Positions 11,337 to 22,990 of a stretch of 64,000 nt of DNA are shown here, one piece after another. Under the pieces are notes generated by a model. That model had not been told where the DNA came from. It saw only the letters and a program-made list of their open reading frames with translations, and ran no database searches. A program made the position numbers and the translations under genes. Source of the stretch: Heliocidaris erythrogramma. Lineage: Eukaryota > Echinodermata > Echinoidea > Camarodonta > Echinometridae. The stretch spans positions 44,569,049 through 44,633,048 of the forward strand of contig CM046856.1 of assembly GCA_025617745.1 (NCBI GenBank), in the 5' to 3' direction. The stretch's first letter is position 1, and every line of letters starts with the position of its first letter.

Positions 11337-11337
11337 C
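11277..11337 (-). promoter_or_regulatory. Predicted -1 ribosomal frameshift signal with pseudoknot
   Basis: The heptamer GGGAAAC (11337-11331) sits in the gag frame as G GGA AAC, one codon before the gag stop TAG (11327-11325). After a 5-base spacer, GACCAG (11325-11320) can pair with CTGGTC (11297-11292), and GGGTT (11318-11314) with AACCC (11304-11300). The 9-base loop contains GGCGAC (11311-11306), complementary to GTCGCC (11282-11277), giving an H-type pseudoknot. Slipping back one base enters the protease frame. Heptamer, spacer and structure agree with known -1 sites. Confidence 0.75.
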
Positions 11338-12239
11338 TGACTATTCCAACTACAGGGAAGTTTGCAACGGTGAGCATTCTCGGCATACTGGTTATGATAC
11401 CAGCAATAGCTATTGTCATTTGTCGGTTTAGCAACGGGCGTGGACTCACGCTTGTTACGCGATTTACTTTGGCTACGATTTCGGCCACGACTACGGCTAC
11501 GATCGCGCTGCAACTGAACTACGGTGGTAGTTAACTCACGAACGAGCTTGGTCAACTCAGCGATTTGACCTACAAGATTAGGATTCGCATCTTGCGCTGA
11601 ATTTCCAGATTGGCTAGCTGTGATAGCATGTGCTCCAGCATCGGTGGCAGGCGCGACAGTGTTCACGACTGGAACGTGCGCTTCCAAAATTCTATCAGCC
11701 AAGGCAGCGAGGTCAGTTAGCACGAGCGATTCACTCGTACTCGCTAAGATCATTCTTACGTTATGAGGTAAGCGCTGTAAAAATAGCTGCCTAAGTATGC
11801 CGCTTTCTAGTTTCTGATCTCCTACGAGTTGTTCCATGCGCCGCAATAGCTGCGAAGGCTTTCTATCGCCCAGCTCCTCTTCTGTGAGTAGCATTTGCAC
11901 CCTTCTTTGTTCCGACTCAGTTGTTCGCGCGATAAGTTTCTGTTTTAGCGTCGTATAGGGCTCGGTAGTCGGCGGGCATATTAATATATCGCGAATGTCT
12001 TGCGCTACCTCTGGTGGGAGTGTCGCTATAACGTGCGAGTATTTTGTACTCTCAGAGGTTATGTTCCGGGTGGTAAACTGCGCTTCTGCTTGCGCAAACC
12101 AAACTTCTGGATCATTTCTCCAGAATGGCGGCAACTTCACTGCCACTGCTCCGAGCATGTTTCCCGAGTCTGACTGCGCTTCCGAGTCGCTTTGTGGCAT
12201 CGCGAATGCGCGCGGGTGTACAACCAACCCACCTTCCAA
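11325..12239 (-). CDS. gag: Gypsy gag (capsid and nucleocapsid)
   Basis: A 304-residue frame. Residues about 35-190 resemble the Gypsy capsid region, with KLPPFWRNDPEVWFAQAEAQ and LFLQRLPHNVR. A basic Arg/Ser stretch (RDRSRSRGRNRSQSKSRN) near 245-265 precedes a zinc-knuckle-like region CWYHNQYAENAHRCKLPC. The protein would form particles and bind element RNA. Start: first ATG of the frame, about 190 bp downstream of the primer site. Stop: TAG overlapping the frameshift region. Same strand as pol, in a different frame from protease. Confidence 0.9.
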   Translation of the reverse strand: MEGGLVVHPRAFAMPQSDSEAQSDSGNMLGAVAVKLPPFWRNDPEVWFAQAEAQFTTRNITSESTKYSHVIATLPPEVAQDIRDILICPPTTEPYTTLKQKLIARTTESEQRRVQMLLTEEELGDRKPSQLLRRMEQLVGDQKLESGILRQLFLQRLPHNVRMILASTSESLVLTDLAALADRILEAHVPVVNTVAPATDAGAHAITASQSGNSAQDANPNLVGQIAELTKLVRELTTTVVQLQRDRSRSRGRNRSQSKSRNKRESTPVAKPTNDNSYCWYHNQYAENAHRCKLPCSWNSQGNA

Positions 12240-12407
12240 GTTACGAGTTCCAATATCGTATGCAACTATAAAAAGGGTTATGCTCTACATAGAATATATA
12301 ATTCTTTCATATACTGCTTTATCTATCATGTAAGATCACGTAGTATACCATATATATGATATAATTTGTATCACCGATATGAGGGTATACGCCTTAAGAT
12401 TGTCCCT

Positions 12408-12430
12408 TTCGAATCACGTCGGGGTCACCA
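12408..12430 (-). promoter_or_regulatory. Primer binding site matching tRNA-Trp
   Basis: The + strand here reads like the 3' end of a tRNA including CCA: TTCGAATC, ACGTCGGGGTCA, CCA. It fits what I recall of metazoan tRNA-Trp 3' ends (AATCACGTCGGGGTCA). It lies three bases inside the 5' LTR (12434), as expected for a minus-strand primer site. Confidence 0.8.
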
Positions 12431-12433
12431 TTT

Positions 12434-14076
12434 TGTTGGCGATGTTTAAAAATTATATAGGTGGGAAAAGAAATTTGTTATCTTGTTTAAATTTCAGAAA
12501 TCAATCAGAAATCAATCAAACAATCAAATGAACATCAATTCCACACGGCAATCAGCATCCCAACATTTTAATGGAACAAAAGGCTACGTGATCTACAAGA
12601 TAAATAAATAAAATACGCAGAAAACAGAATAGTTAAGGTTCAATGGTTTTGATGTATATTATTGCATATCTTGACTATTTACACATTTGATCAAACATAT
12701 TTTATTCAAATAAAATTCAATGTCTAACTGATCAATGTATTGAAAACAAATTATCGGTATAAAGACTTATATTGGTCGACTCAAATTACATTGTATCGAA
12801 AAAAGGCAGTGATTAATACGTAAAAAAAATTATCTTTAATACAGAATCATGGAAAGTTGACGAGTGTTGAACGTAGTTGAAAAACGAAGACTGTCGAAGA
12901 AAACGAAGATTGTGGCGAAGAGTTGACTGGTGAAAACGGTGAATTATGGGTGTCTGGTGTGAGATCTGGGGTGATGACCCTTGTCAGTTTGTGTAGTGAC
13001 ACTGGTGGTAGAAATGACCCTTGTTCGGATGTCACTTGGACCTATTACCAAAAAGATAACGATACATCGTTGTCCCTTAAAAATCAACTCGTCCTCGAAA
13101 GGTATAAAAATTCACTGCGACGTTCAACATATATATATATATATATACATACATACATACATATTGTGACTATACTTATCACATAACTGCCTTATTCACT
13201 TCCATAATGAAGCAAATTATATTGCCATGAGAATTATCAATAACGTATAGTGGTACAAGTTTAACCTTTAACAAAAACGTCAAAGACGAATAACAGTTTG
13301 TTAAATAAAAAATCATGACAACTGCTATCACTATTAAATCCTCAAAATAGGAAACCTATACAAATCAGTTTCTACAATTGTAATGATTATATCATTTTTG
13401 AACCAATTAGAGAAAATATGGTCTAATTATATAAAACTCAATTGTCATAAATCAAATAACTTGGTCGATCCATTCCATGTTCGTTCTTTTCTATGTACAA
13501 TAGTTGAATTAGCAATAAAGTATATAAATAATCATAACTACCAAAGTACATACCCGATATATATCAGGAAAATGACCCGTGCTTTAGAGGTTTACCAAAA
13601 ACCAGGACAGCTAGGAGAAGGTAATTAGCCGGTTTGGCTCTCCAGCTCGGGTAAACGAAGGTTCAAAACCACGTAAAAATAATGCTGCTGTAACTTTTGG
13701 AGCAAAATCTGCGTCCTGCAGCGATCAAGGTTGGATGTGATCTGGTGACTTCTCAAAATACGAAATGAAATCTCCGACACCACCCAAAAATGGTTAATTC
13801 TGATTGGTTACTTTACGTTACCAAGAATAACAAAATTTACATAACAGTAATCAATTACAAGAGTGCACATGAATGGATATGCACCTTTAGAAATAATGTC
13901 TTTAAAATGCTGTCTTTAGAATTAAGTACTTTGGATTTTTTTTCTTTTTTAAAACACAGGTGGTGGACGTTGCTTTGTATCCAAATCAAATAAATAATGT
14001 TCACACGACATGATATGTCTTAAGTTGTGTTTATATAGTGCATTAAATCGTATTAAATACTTGTTTGGACACTACA
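12434..14076 (-). repeat. 5' LTR of the Gypsy element
   Basis: A 1643-bp LTR that keeps the empty TTAA site filled in the other LTR. The clearest differences from 5776-8067 are a cluster near 13205-13217 versus 6547-6560, two substitutions near 12800, and a 1-base T-run change. The promoter should lie here; no TATA box was assigned with confidence. Confidence 0.95.
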
Positions 14077-14080
14077 AGAG

Positions 14081-14589
14081 ATATAAAAATTCATTTAAAC
14101 AAGATCAAAATCCAAATGAAACAATACATTTATGGAGTTTACTTGCAATCAAAATTGTCTCGAAATTGTGAAAAGAAGGTTGCAGAAAGTATATGTAAAC
14201 TACGGAGGATATTGCCAAAACATAATTTTATATAAATATGATTTCTTCCGGTGAAGTTCACAAAACTAAAATTTGACATTCATTTTTAACGCTCGTTTCG
14301 AGCGATTTTGCTCATCCTGTTTGTTCTTTCGGTTCAATTCAATTTTAGTGATTCAAATTCATTCTCCATCGTGCAAACATGTACTTTCAAAAAAACAGCC
14401 AAATTCAAATTTTAGCAGTTCAAAGTGGCAAAGGCGTCATCTACATTCCTTGGATGCCGACTCTTGCTCGAGTTTTACTCCCCTCTTCATTAACCATGTT
14501 AACAGGCAGTCCAGTTAGTAATATTCTTTATTTTTAATGAAAAAAGTACAGAGAGCAGAGGGGCTTGACTTTTTTTGTGGATACTCCCC
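14081..14589. other. Unassigned AT-rich flank
   Basis: Sequence between the Gypsy insertion and the next LINE remnant. An 81-codon frame at 14273-14518 shows no recognisable domain. Nothing else supported. Confidence 0.4.
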
Positions 14590-16208
14590 CTACCCGTAAA
14601 AATTCAATCCTGGACAAAGTTTTCACCAACTCGGCAAGCCTCTTAATCCTGCCAAGTAGACTCACCCCCTTGGAAACAGCGACCATTGCTCCATTTTGTT
14701 GAAGCCAATTCATGAACTAGTTAGAAAGAACCAATAATATTTACCTGCCCTCTCAAAGACACTTCCATTACAGAATTTGGTCAATGGATTGTTAACCATG
14801 GTTGGGATAATGTATATTGTAAGTTGTCAAGCAATGATGGTGTAAGTGTTTTCAATAGTGTACTGAATAGTGTTTAAATTTCCCCCTATCTAAGTCTGTG
14901 CTCAACAATAAAGACAAACCTTGGATGACTTGTAAAATCAAGCAACTCTTATAGGGAGAAGGCTCACAAAAAGAATGACCATACTTCTTTGCGTAATCAG
15001 GTGCCATCAGAAATCAGTAAAGCTAAAGCTAATTATTACAACCAAACTATTCAGGATCTGAAGAGTTCCCAACCAGCGTAGTTGCATAAACACATTAACC
15101 CGTTGACTACTTAATTTCCTTATTCCCATAGGCTTAGTACAGGAGCTACCCGGCTTCCGTACACAATGGGTTAAGAAAATAATTATGTAAACTAAGTAAT
15201 AAGAGAGTTGCTATACCTGGTGCTGACAACGATTCAGTTGGTACAGCATCAATACCCACTTTGCGACAATAAGCAATCAATTACCACCTCTTGATCAACT
15301 TACTCCTGGCATAACTACCTGCGAATTCCCCTCCACCTACCATCTATCGGGGACAAATTTTGTCTGCTCTGAGAAAATTAAAAACCAATAAATCAGTCAA
15401 TCACAATGACTTACCTACTCTCCTTGTGAAGGAGGTTGCTGTGTCTACTTACTGAAGTTCGTGTTGGAAGGCCTTGATAAACCCGGCCATTATGCCTATC
15501 TTACTACCATTGACTTTACTTAGGCGTTTGATAGGGTAATATAAATCATTCAGTTTTAGTCAAGAAGCTCATCCTGTTAGGTGTACGCAGATCGATCGTC
15601 CCGATTATTTGCAGCTTCCTAATTGCACGTACTCAGAGCACCAAAGTCTGTAATTACTACTCTCCCCTACTAGAGGTATCCTGTGGCGTACCACAAGGTA
15701 CCAAGTTGGATCCGGTATTGTTTCTGAATCTTGTTAATGATGTTGTAAATGATTGGGAGGCTCGATGGAAATATGTTGATGAGTTGACACTTGCAATCTG
15801 TATTAGATCGTCTTTCAATATGGTGTATAATGATAATGACTTGCTCCCCAAACCATCCAAATGTAACCTCATGACCATATCATTTTTAAGGAACTTAAAC
15901 CCAACTCAAAGTTGTTCAAAATCTCAAACGACTCGGAATCACAATTCAGAATGATCTAAAATGAAACCTACATAATTTTCTCAGATATTGTGTCAAATGC
16001 ATCCAGAAGATTGTACACACTATGCATCCTTAGAAAATCTAAGGCAAGCCTGGTGGATATGGTAACTGTCTGCACTACGTACATAAGACCCATACTCGAA
16101 TATGGTTCCCCTGTTTGGCACACCTCATTTACCCTAAATGAGACTAATAAATTGGAATTTGTTCAAAAGCGGGCCCTCAAAATAATTGTAAGCTATAACG
16201 TGACTTAG
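14590..16208 (+). pseudogene. Decayed CR1/Jockey-like LINE (endonuclease to RT)
   Basis: Fragments in order on +: LDKVFTNSASL near 14610 (endonuclease end), AFDRV near 15525, SVLVKKLILLGVRRS near 15560, CGVPQGTKLDPVLF near 15685 and YVDELT near 15773, where the catalytic second Asp of YxDD is replaced by Glu. The 72-residue frame 15990-16208 matches the RT thumb/C-terminal region (TYIRPILEYGSPVWH, LEFVQKRALKII). Many stops and frameshifts. It is incapable of activity. Confidence 0.75.
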
Positions 16209-16344
16209 GTCAGTGCCCTTGCCATAACTAAACTCATCACTCTATCTGATAGAAGAGATTCCCTATTGCTAAGCTTTGGATAAAAACTAAAAAAACTATG
16301 ATCACCACAAACACCTTCTTCCCGTCCCTAGATGTAATTGGAGG

Positions 16345-16912
16345 CTCCAACTTGTTAGAATGCTGCTGCCCGTCTAGTTACATGTACGCACAAGTATTCT
16401 CACATCACACCAGTCCTTAAGTTCCTTCATTGACTTCCTGTTGAACATCGTCTCACGTATAAAACCCTTCTGATTGCGTATCGTGCCCTGACGTTCTCCT
16501 CTCCACAGTACATTTCATCTCTTCTTGACTTTCACAAGCCTGGTCGTCCTGGTCTCCGCTCTTCCAATACATCTACTCTTGATCTTTTCATTCCCTAAAC
16601 CAGACGGTCATGGGGAGATCGAGCATTTATATCAGCAGCTCCCCGTTTGTGGAACAGTCTTCCAACTAAACTAAAGGACTGTAAATCAGTAGAACATTTC
16701 AAGTCCTGTCTGAAAACTCATCTAATGGCCCAATATTATTGTAGTAATTTGCATTAACATGAATTTCAATGTCTTTATACCCTAACCTGTAATGTTATCA
16801 TTGTAATTGTATTTTAGGTTAAGTTTATATGCAATTGAATTGTAAGCGCCTTGAGCACCCTTTGGGTGGATATGTTTTGCGCATTATAAGTGTCTATATT
16901 ATTATTATTAAT
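16345..16912 (+). pseudogene. L2-like LINE 3' end with (ATT)n tail
   Basis: The frame reads PVLKFLHWLPVEHRLTYK with errors, then PRLWNSLPTKLKDC, the conserved C-terminal block of CR1/L2 ORF2. The 3' UTR includes TTGTAAGCGCCTTGAGCACC and GCGCATTATAAGTG, then ATTATTATT at about 16899-16910. This hairpin-like end is typical of L2. It is a separate copy joined to the LINE fragment upstream. Confidence 0.75.
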
Positions 16913-18325
16913 TAATTCAAATGTAAGACAACTTTGGAACATGACTGGCTTCCCTACAATTAAATGCAATACAGGACGATATCAAAAATCCACCATTCAT
17001 CACCTTGTCAGAATCTTCAAATAAACTCCCCCACGCTTTGCATCGCAAAACCTTGTCACTTCTCAGATTGCATGTCTAGATGTAATGGCTCATTTTGCAT
17101 GATTATGGCTTTCTGTGTAACTTGGTTATATTTATGTATTCCTCGCAAATCTTCTCCTTTCTAACGTACTATCTCCTTCTTTCTTCTCCTTCCCTACCTC
17201 TTTCCTATTCCTGACTTTTCTTCTTTTTCTCACTTTTCACACTTGTTACCTTATTATTTGTGTAGCGTAAGTCTTTGTATCTTTGTTTTGCTTCCAATTA
17301 TGTATCTTTTCTATATATTTGATGCGATTCTATTGTATATATACATGTATATCTGATTGTAAATTGACCCCTTCAGCCCCTATGCTGCATGGTCAATCCT
17401 CATATGCCATAATAAATAAATATTTTTTTTTTTAATCTAATGTTTTGCTCATGTATTCATGTACTCATCTAATTATACGGATTTACAAACACATTTTCTA
17501 TTAACTCCTTTTTATCCATCTTTTTAAGTGTGTACAACGTTTGCATAACCTATCATGGCATATTGTCTGCGTCTGTAAATATCTTAAACATTTGTAATGC
17601 TCATTTATTCTTCTTCTTTTTCGTTATTTTTGTTTTGGTTCATCGCAAGGGGAGGGGGCTCAGGGGTGCTAGAACACCGATGGCAACTTTACTGAATTTG
17701 AGCATCCCCATTATAATTATATGAACAGTAACTGGTGAATACTCCGACCTAGAGCTGCAAAATCGTTCCGCCTGCATCTTGTTTGTTGTTGTTGTTGATT
17801 TATATCCTATAATTCTCTCCTTTCATGGCGCATGTAGTACTGATAATTATTCCCTGCTAATGATTCCCGAAATTGAAAGAATATGATATTTTAAATGTTG
17901 TTTCTTCAGCCTTTTGCTGAAACAGATCCAAAATCCGTAGGAAAATGAGCATTGCATTATTAAAGCCGTAGCTAAAGCTATGGTCACAACCCAAAAACTT
18001 CGCCTGCTCGGCGGCCGGGCGGCGAGATTTGAGCCAATTTCGCCCGGTCACCGCCTATTGCTAAATTGTTCGCATTCCGATGCTCTAATGATTTTGAATA
18101 TTCTGTGATTATGCACTTGAATACGCATATCGATCATTCTATCAAACTACATGAAACAAGTATATATGCGATCACTTCCTCCAAAAATCCAACTGAACGT
18201 TCATATAGGTGACTGATTAACACTTCAATTCAAAGGAAACCAAAGGACTATACATCAGTTAGGCCATGCCATGATGAATTTTGCAGAAAAAATCTACACT
18301 CTACTCTCAGTCTACTGTACTCTTG
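16913..18325. other. Unassigned; possible further LINE 3' UTR
   Basis: A CCTCATATGCCATAATAAATAAATATTTTTTTTT tract split near 17398-17432 resembles a retroposon tail, but no coding block is attached. The rest is AT-rich with no supported gene. Confidence 0.35.
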
Positions 18326-18654
18326 TTAAAGGGAAGGTAAACCCTGGACTTTTGGCCTACTGAGAGTGTTAAGAGCACAATTCTTGACATTACTGTGAAA
18401 ATTTACCTCTTATGAACGCTTGACGGTGGAGTAATTCACACTTTTGTGAGCAATGATCGTCTGCTACAGCCTGCTATCGGGGTTTAGTCCAGTAGAAGTT
18501 TTTGAGACCTGGAAAAGTTGTTAAGTACAAGGTTTTTTTGTTGATTCGTATTCTAGATGGATATTGAGGTAAATTCAGCTTGGTTGCCACCTTGGCAACC
18601 TTGAGCAATTTTTTTTATTAGCCTAATTAGCATAATCATCTAATTAGCATAGGC

Positions 18655-19200
18655 CTATATGCAATATATAATATGTTGCTAATCTTAACCCAGAAAGCCT
18701 GAAAATATAAAAAATACAACTTTTCTAGGGGTTTCTATGACGAGGAATTCATTTATGACATCGATTTTTATTTTTAAGTAATGTAATTGTCGTGAATAGC
18801 ATAATTAGCATAATGAGCTAATTAGCATATGTGCAATATATGGACTTCTTTGTCATTGTTTATCCACAAAGCCTGAAAACAAAAATAATACAACTTTTCT
18901 AGGGTTTTCTATGACGAGGAATTCATTTATGACTCCATTTTTTATTTTTAAGTAATGTAATTGTCGTGAATAGCATAATTAGCATAATAAGCTAATTAGC
19001 ATATGTGCAATATATGGACTTCTTTGTCATTGTTTATCCAGGAAGCCTGAAAACAAAAATAATTCAACTTTTCTAGGGTTTTCTATGACGAGGAATTCAT
19101 TTATGACGCCATTTTTTATTTTTAAGTAATGCAGTTGTCGTAAATAGCATAATTAGCATAATGAGCTAATTAGCATATGTGCAATATATGGACGACACCA
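18655..19200. repeat. 174-bp tandem repeats, left arm of E3
   Basis: GTGCAATATA recurs at 18831, 19005 and 19179, exactly 174 bp apart. Each unit has TAATTAGCATA clusters, ACTTTTCTAGGG and GACGAGGAATTCATTTATGA. Confidence 0.9.
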
Positions 19201-19878
19201 GTTTTTATTATTAAGTAATGCAATTGTCGTAAATGGCATTATTAGCATATTTGCAATATGTAAACTTCTTTGTCCTTATCTAGAAAGCCTAAAAATGGTG
19301 CAATGCAACATTTTAAAAGTTTTTAAAGACAACAAATTAGTTTATGAGAAGATGTTCCATGTAAATGTAGTATAATTAGCCTAATTTAATGTGTTTACAT
19401 TTTTATAATGACCAATATTTACCTCAGAGGGCAACCATGTTCAATGTGGCAAAGGATTGTAACTTTGTAAATTCATTCCCTACGCGTATGGGTAGAAGCA
19501 CTATACCTTAGACTGCCATGTACTATGCCCAGACAATACATGTATACAACAAATTCTCTTAATTCTGTCCCAAACACCTATAAACTCAAAGAAGAAAAAG
19601 AACGAAAGAACAAAATTCTAAATATACTTTACCATCATTACCATCTTTCAGTCGACCCAAACATTTTCTTTATATATTTAATAACTTACTGGTCTGTTCA
19701 TTCTCTTATCACTGGTACAGTGGGAAATTACAAATGAATACCTACGTATTCTGTCCTGTCAGAGAGAAATTCAAGAGGCCACTACGCAATTGCCTGATTA
19801 ATATGCAATTATGCTAATAAGGGTAATTATTATTCGTGTCAACATGGTTGGTCATAATAAAAATGTATACACATTAAA

Positions 19879-20051
19879 CAAGGCCGTACGCAGCGGGGGG
19901 GGGGGGGGGGGGCAGAGGGGGCAGTTGCCCCCCCCCCCCCAGAAATTTCAAAATCACACTTTTTTTTAATCGGGTTTTAGACTTCAAGTTATGGGTTCCT
20001 TTGAAAGCGATCATCTTGCCCCCAGGAAAAAAATTTCTGCGTACGGCCTTG
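19879..20051. mobile_element. hAT MITE, 173 bp, perfect 8-bp target duplication
   Basis: The inverted ends CAAGGCCGTACGCAG are identical on both sides. ACATTAAA occurs at 19871-19878 and 20052-20059. Eight-base duplication and a CA-start fit hAT. The interior has long G and C runs. Confidence 0.9.
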
Positions 20052-20246
20052 ACATTAAATCTGTCATCCCAGAATTTTCTGGATTAACTATATCAATAAA
20101 TACAAATATGCGAATTTACTTATTATGTTAATTGGGCTACTTATACTACATCTGCATGGAATATCTTTTCACTAACTAATTTGTTGTCTTTAAAAGGTGT
20201 TTTCAGGCTTTCTAGATAAACAGTGACAAATAAGTCTACATGTTGC

Positions 20247-22119
20247 TCCTATATAGCGCATTTGATACCATAGATCAGTCTTCCTTTTTTTATTGGAAAC
20301 GCTGATTGTTGCTCGTTGGCACATCTAAACGGGTATCCAAACTTAATTTCGATTGGATATTTGTTGGAAGTTCTGTCATTAAACCATCCATGAATGCTAG
20401 ATATCTGGTAGTGCATTTTGACAGTCATTTGAATATGGAAGCACACATTACCAATGTATGTATATCATCATATTGCATTTTATATAATATCAGACATATT
20501 AGAAAATATATTGATCAGGATAGTATGAAAACAACTGCTCGTGCATGCATCACTAGTAAGTTAGATCATTGTAATGGGTTATTGTATGGACTCCCTGACT
20601 CTCAAATAGGACGACTGCAGCGGGTCCAAAACCTTTGTGCAAGACTAATTTGTGGATACTCCAAAATTCTCAAGGATCACCCCTGTTTTGAGAGATCTGC
20701 ACTGGCTACCAGTGCGACAAAGAATATCTTTTAAAGTCATGTTGATTGTCTATAAAGCTCTAATTGGTCAAGCCCCTAAATATATTGTAGATCTGTTACA
20801 ACTCAAAGCTTGCAAACATACCCTCACCCTGCACAGTTCTCGAGATACTTTAATACTGCCAACCCCATCATATAAAACAAAAATAACCTTTGTCTGCACA
20901 GCCCCCAAATTGTGGAACAACTTACCATTAGAAATCAGGAAATCCCCAACTGTAAATACTTTCAGATAAAAATTAAAAACATATCTTTTCATTTAATTAC
21001 TCCTCTTAGTTATAAGTACATCAGGAGCTCTTGCAGCACAGTATAATATACTGGGCGTTAAAAAAAAAGGAAAACCAACTTTGAAAATTATACGAGTGGA
21101 CTAAATATTTACCGGAGTTTAATTTCATATCATATGAAAGAGTAATTAATTTGCTTTCCAATGGTAACTTGTTTAGGTTTCCACAGTCAAGCATCAGTGA
21201 ACACCATTGTCTTCAAAATTCTGTGCAAAATTCCAGTTGGTTCACTTTCTTGTAAAACGCAATAGGCATGGTTTGGGTTGAATGGCTTTGTCAACTAGCT
21301 TGGTAGCTCTTTATCTGTTTATGGCCATCCGTTAGTAAGCAAATCTCATAATGATTAATTTTACGCCTTAACAAAGGGTCTTATGAACTTCGCAAAGCAC
21401 GGAACGAGATGTTAGTCATAACCTTATGACCAAGAGGAAGTGAGATCTTCCGAGAACACAGAAAACATCTTCGTTTGTCTTGAGTGCTGCAGGGGTCTCC
21501 GTCAATTTTCAACTAAAGTTGAATTTTTTGAAAATCAGCAAAGTTAAATCTTCAACCACACGCATGAGTTTTTGATTTTCCTTATTTATACTCTTTGTTT
21601 TTGATTTGCAATTCTTAGTGATATTGCAATCCTTTTGGTTCGCACTGGTTTTTTGGCATGCACCCTTGTTAAAATTCACCGAGACTGTCTTCTTTGCAAA
21701 ATGATTTCTATCTGAAAAGGGTTTTATAAAGCAAAAATCCTGAATCACGGGTGAATAACATCTCATTAACACAAATTTGAAAAAGAAAAATATGCACAAT
21801 GGGGATTGGAGCAACCAGGCCATTTCACAAAAGGCATCTCCTTAACATCATGCCTATTGTGTTTTACAAGAAAGTGAACCAACTAGATTTTTGCACAAAA
21901 TGTTGAAGACAATGGTGTTCAATGATGCATGACCCTGGAAACCTCAACAACTTACCATTGGAAATATGAATTACTCTTTCATATGGTATCGATTTCATTG
22001 TTGGTAAACATATAGTTCATTTACAGGAATTTTGCAAAGTTGGGTTTCCTTTTTTTGAAACGCCCAGTATATACATAATTTCTGTACTTTATGAATTATT
22101 ATTATTATCATATTATTAT
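20247..22119 (+). mobile_element. 5'-truncated CR1/L2-like LINE inserted in E3
   Basis: TGTTGC at 20241-20246 and 22120-22125 may be the short target duplication. Two overlapping frames (20306-20734 and 20652-20969) carry the RT C-terminal region: KLDHCNGLLYGLPDSQIGRL, LHWLPVRQRISFK and KLWNNLPLEIRKSPTVNTFR. A frameshift near 20690 splits them. The 3' UTR is interrupted by the MITE 21051-22067 and resumes to an (ATT)n tail at 22095-22119. Confidence 0.8.
21051..22067. mobile_element. 1-kb MITE with very long inverted repeats, TA-flanked
   Basis: Ends are CTGGGCGTT... and its inverse, flanked by TA (or TATA) at 21047-21050 and 22068-22071. Similarity of the arms extends about 235 bp inward, including TTGGTTCACTTTCTTGTAAA on one arm and its inverse on the other. 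The interior has a 104-codon minus frame without recognisable domain. Superfamily unresolved; Tc1/mariner-like is possible. Confidence 0.8.
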
Positions 22120-22129
22120 TGTTGCATAT

Positions 22130-22990
22130 ATGCTAATTATGCTAATTACGTCAATTGCATTACTTAGAAATTAAAAAATGGTGTTATAAATGAATTCCTC
22201 ATCATAGAAAACCCTAGAAAAGTTGTATTATTCATGTTTTCGACTTCTGGATAAACAATGGCAAAGAATTCAATATATTGAACATATGCTAATTAGCTCA
22301 TTATGCTTATTATGCTAATTACGTCAATTGTGTTACTTGAAATTAAAAACTGGTTTCATAAATGAATTCCTCGTCACAGAAAACCCTAGAAAAGTTGAAT
22401 TATTTATGTTTTCAGGCTTTCTGGATAAACAATGACAAAGAATTCCATATGTACATATGCTAATTAGCTCATTATTAGCTCATTATGCTTATTATGCTAA
22501 TTACGTCAATTGTGTTACTTGAAATTAAAAACTGGTGTCACTAATGTATTCCTTGTCACAGAAAACCCAAGAAAAGTTGTATTATTTATGTTTTCAGGCT
22601 TTCTGGATAAACAATGGCAAAGAGTTCCATATATTGTACATATGCTAATTAGCTCATTATTAGCTCATTATGCTTATTATGCTAATTACGTCAATTGCGT
22701 TACTTGAAATTAAAAACTGGTGTCATAAATGAATTCTTCGTCACAGAAAACCCTAGAAAAGTTGTATTAGTTATGTTTTTAAGTTTTTCTGGGTAAACAA
22801 TGACAAAGAATTCCATATATTGCACATAAGCTAATTAGCTCATTATGCTAATTATGCTATTTATGTCAATTGCATTACTAAAAAAAAAAAATGATGTCAT
22901 AAATGAATTCTTCGTCATAAAAACCCCTAGAAAAGTTGTATTATTCATGTTTTCAGCCTTTCTGGATTAAGATTAGCAACATATTACTTA
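22130..22990. repeat. 174-bp repeats, right arm of E3 (inverted)
   Basis: About five units on the opposite strand relative to 18655-19200, recognisable by TATGCTAATTAGCTCATTA and AAACCCTAGAAAAGTTG. One or two units have an extra TTAGCTCATTA. Confidence 0.85.

Larger units (their letters stand above)
5776..14076 (-). mobile_element. Ty3/Gypsy LTR retrotransposon, nearly full length
   Basis: Minus-strand order from the right: LTR, primer site, gag, frameshift site, protease, RT, RNase H, integrase, polypurine tract, LTR. LTR ends read TG...CA in element orientation. The 4-bp duplication AGAG flanks it (5772-5775 and 14077-14080). After subtracting a nested MITE, the LTRs are 1642 and 1643 bp and differ at only a handful of sites, so insertion is recent. 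One frame-breaking indel near 10730 separates protease from RT; the rest of pol is open. RNase H precedes integrase, the Gypsy order, not Copia. As an endogenous genomic copy it looks recently mobile but defective. Confidence 0.95.
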
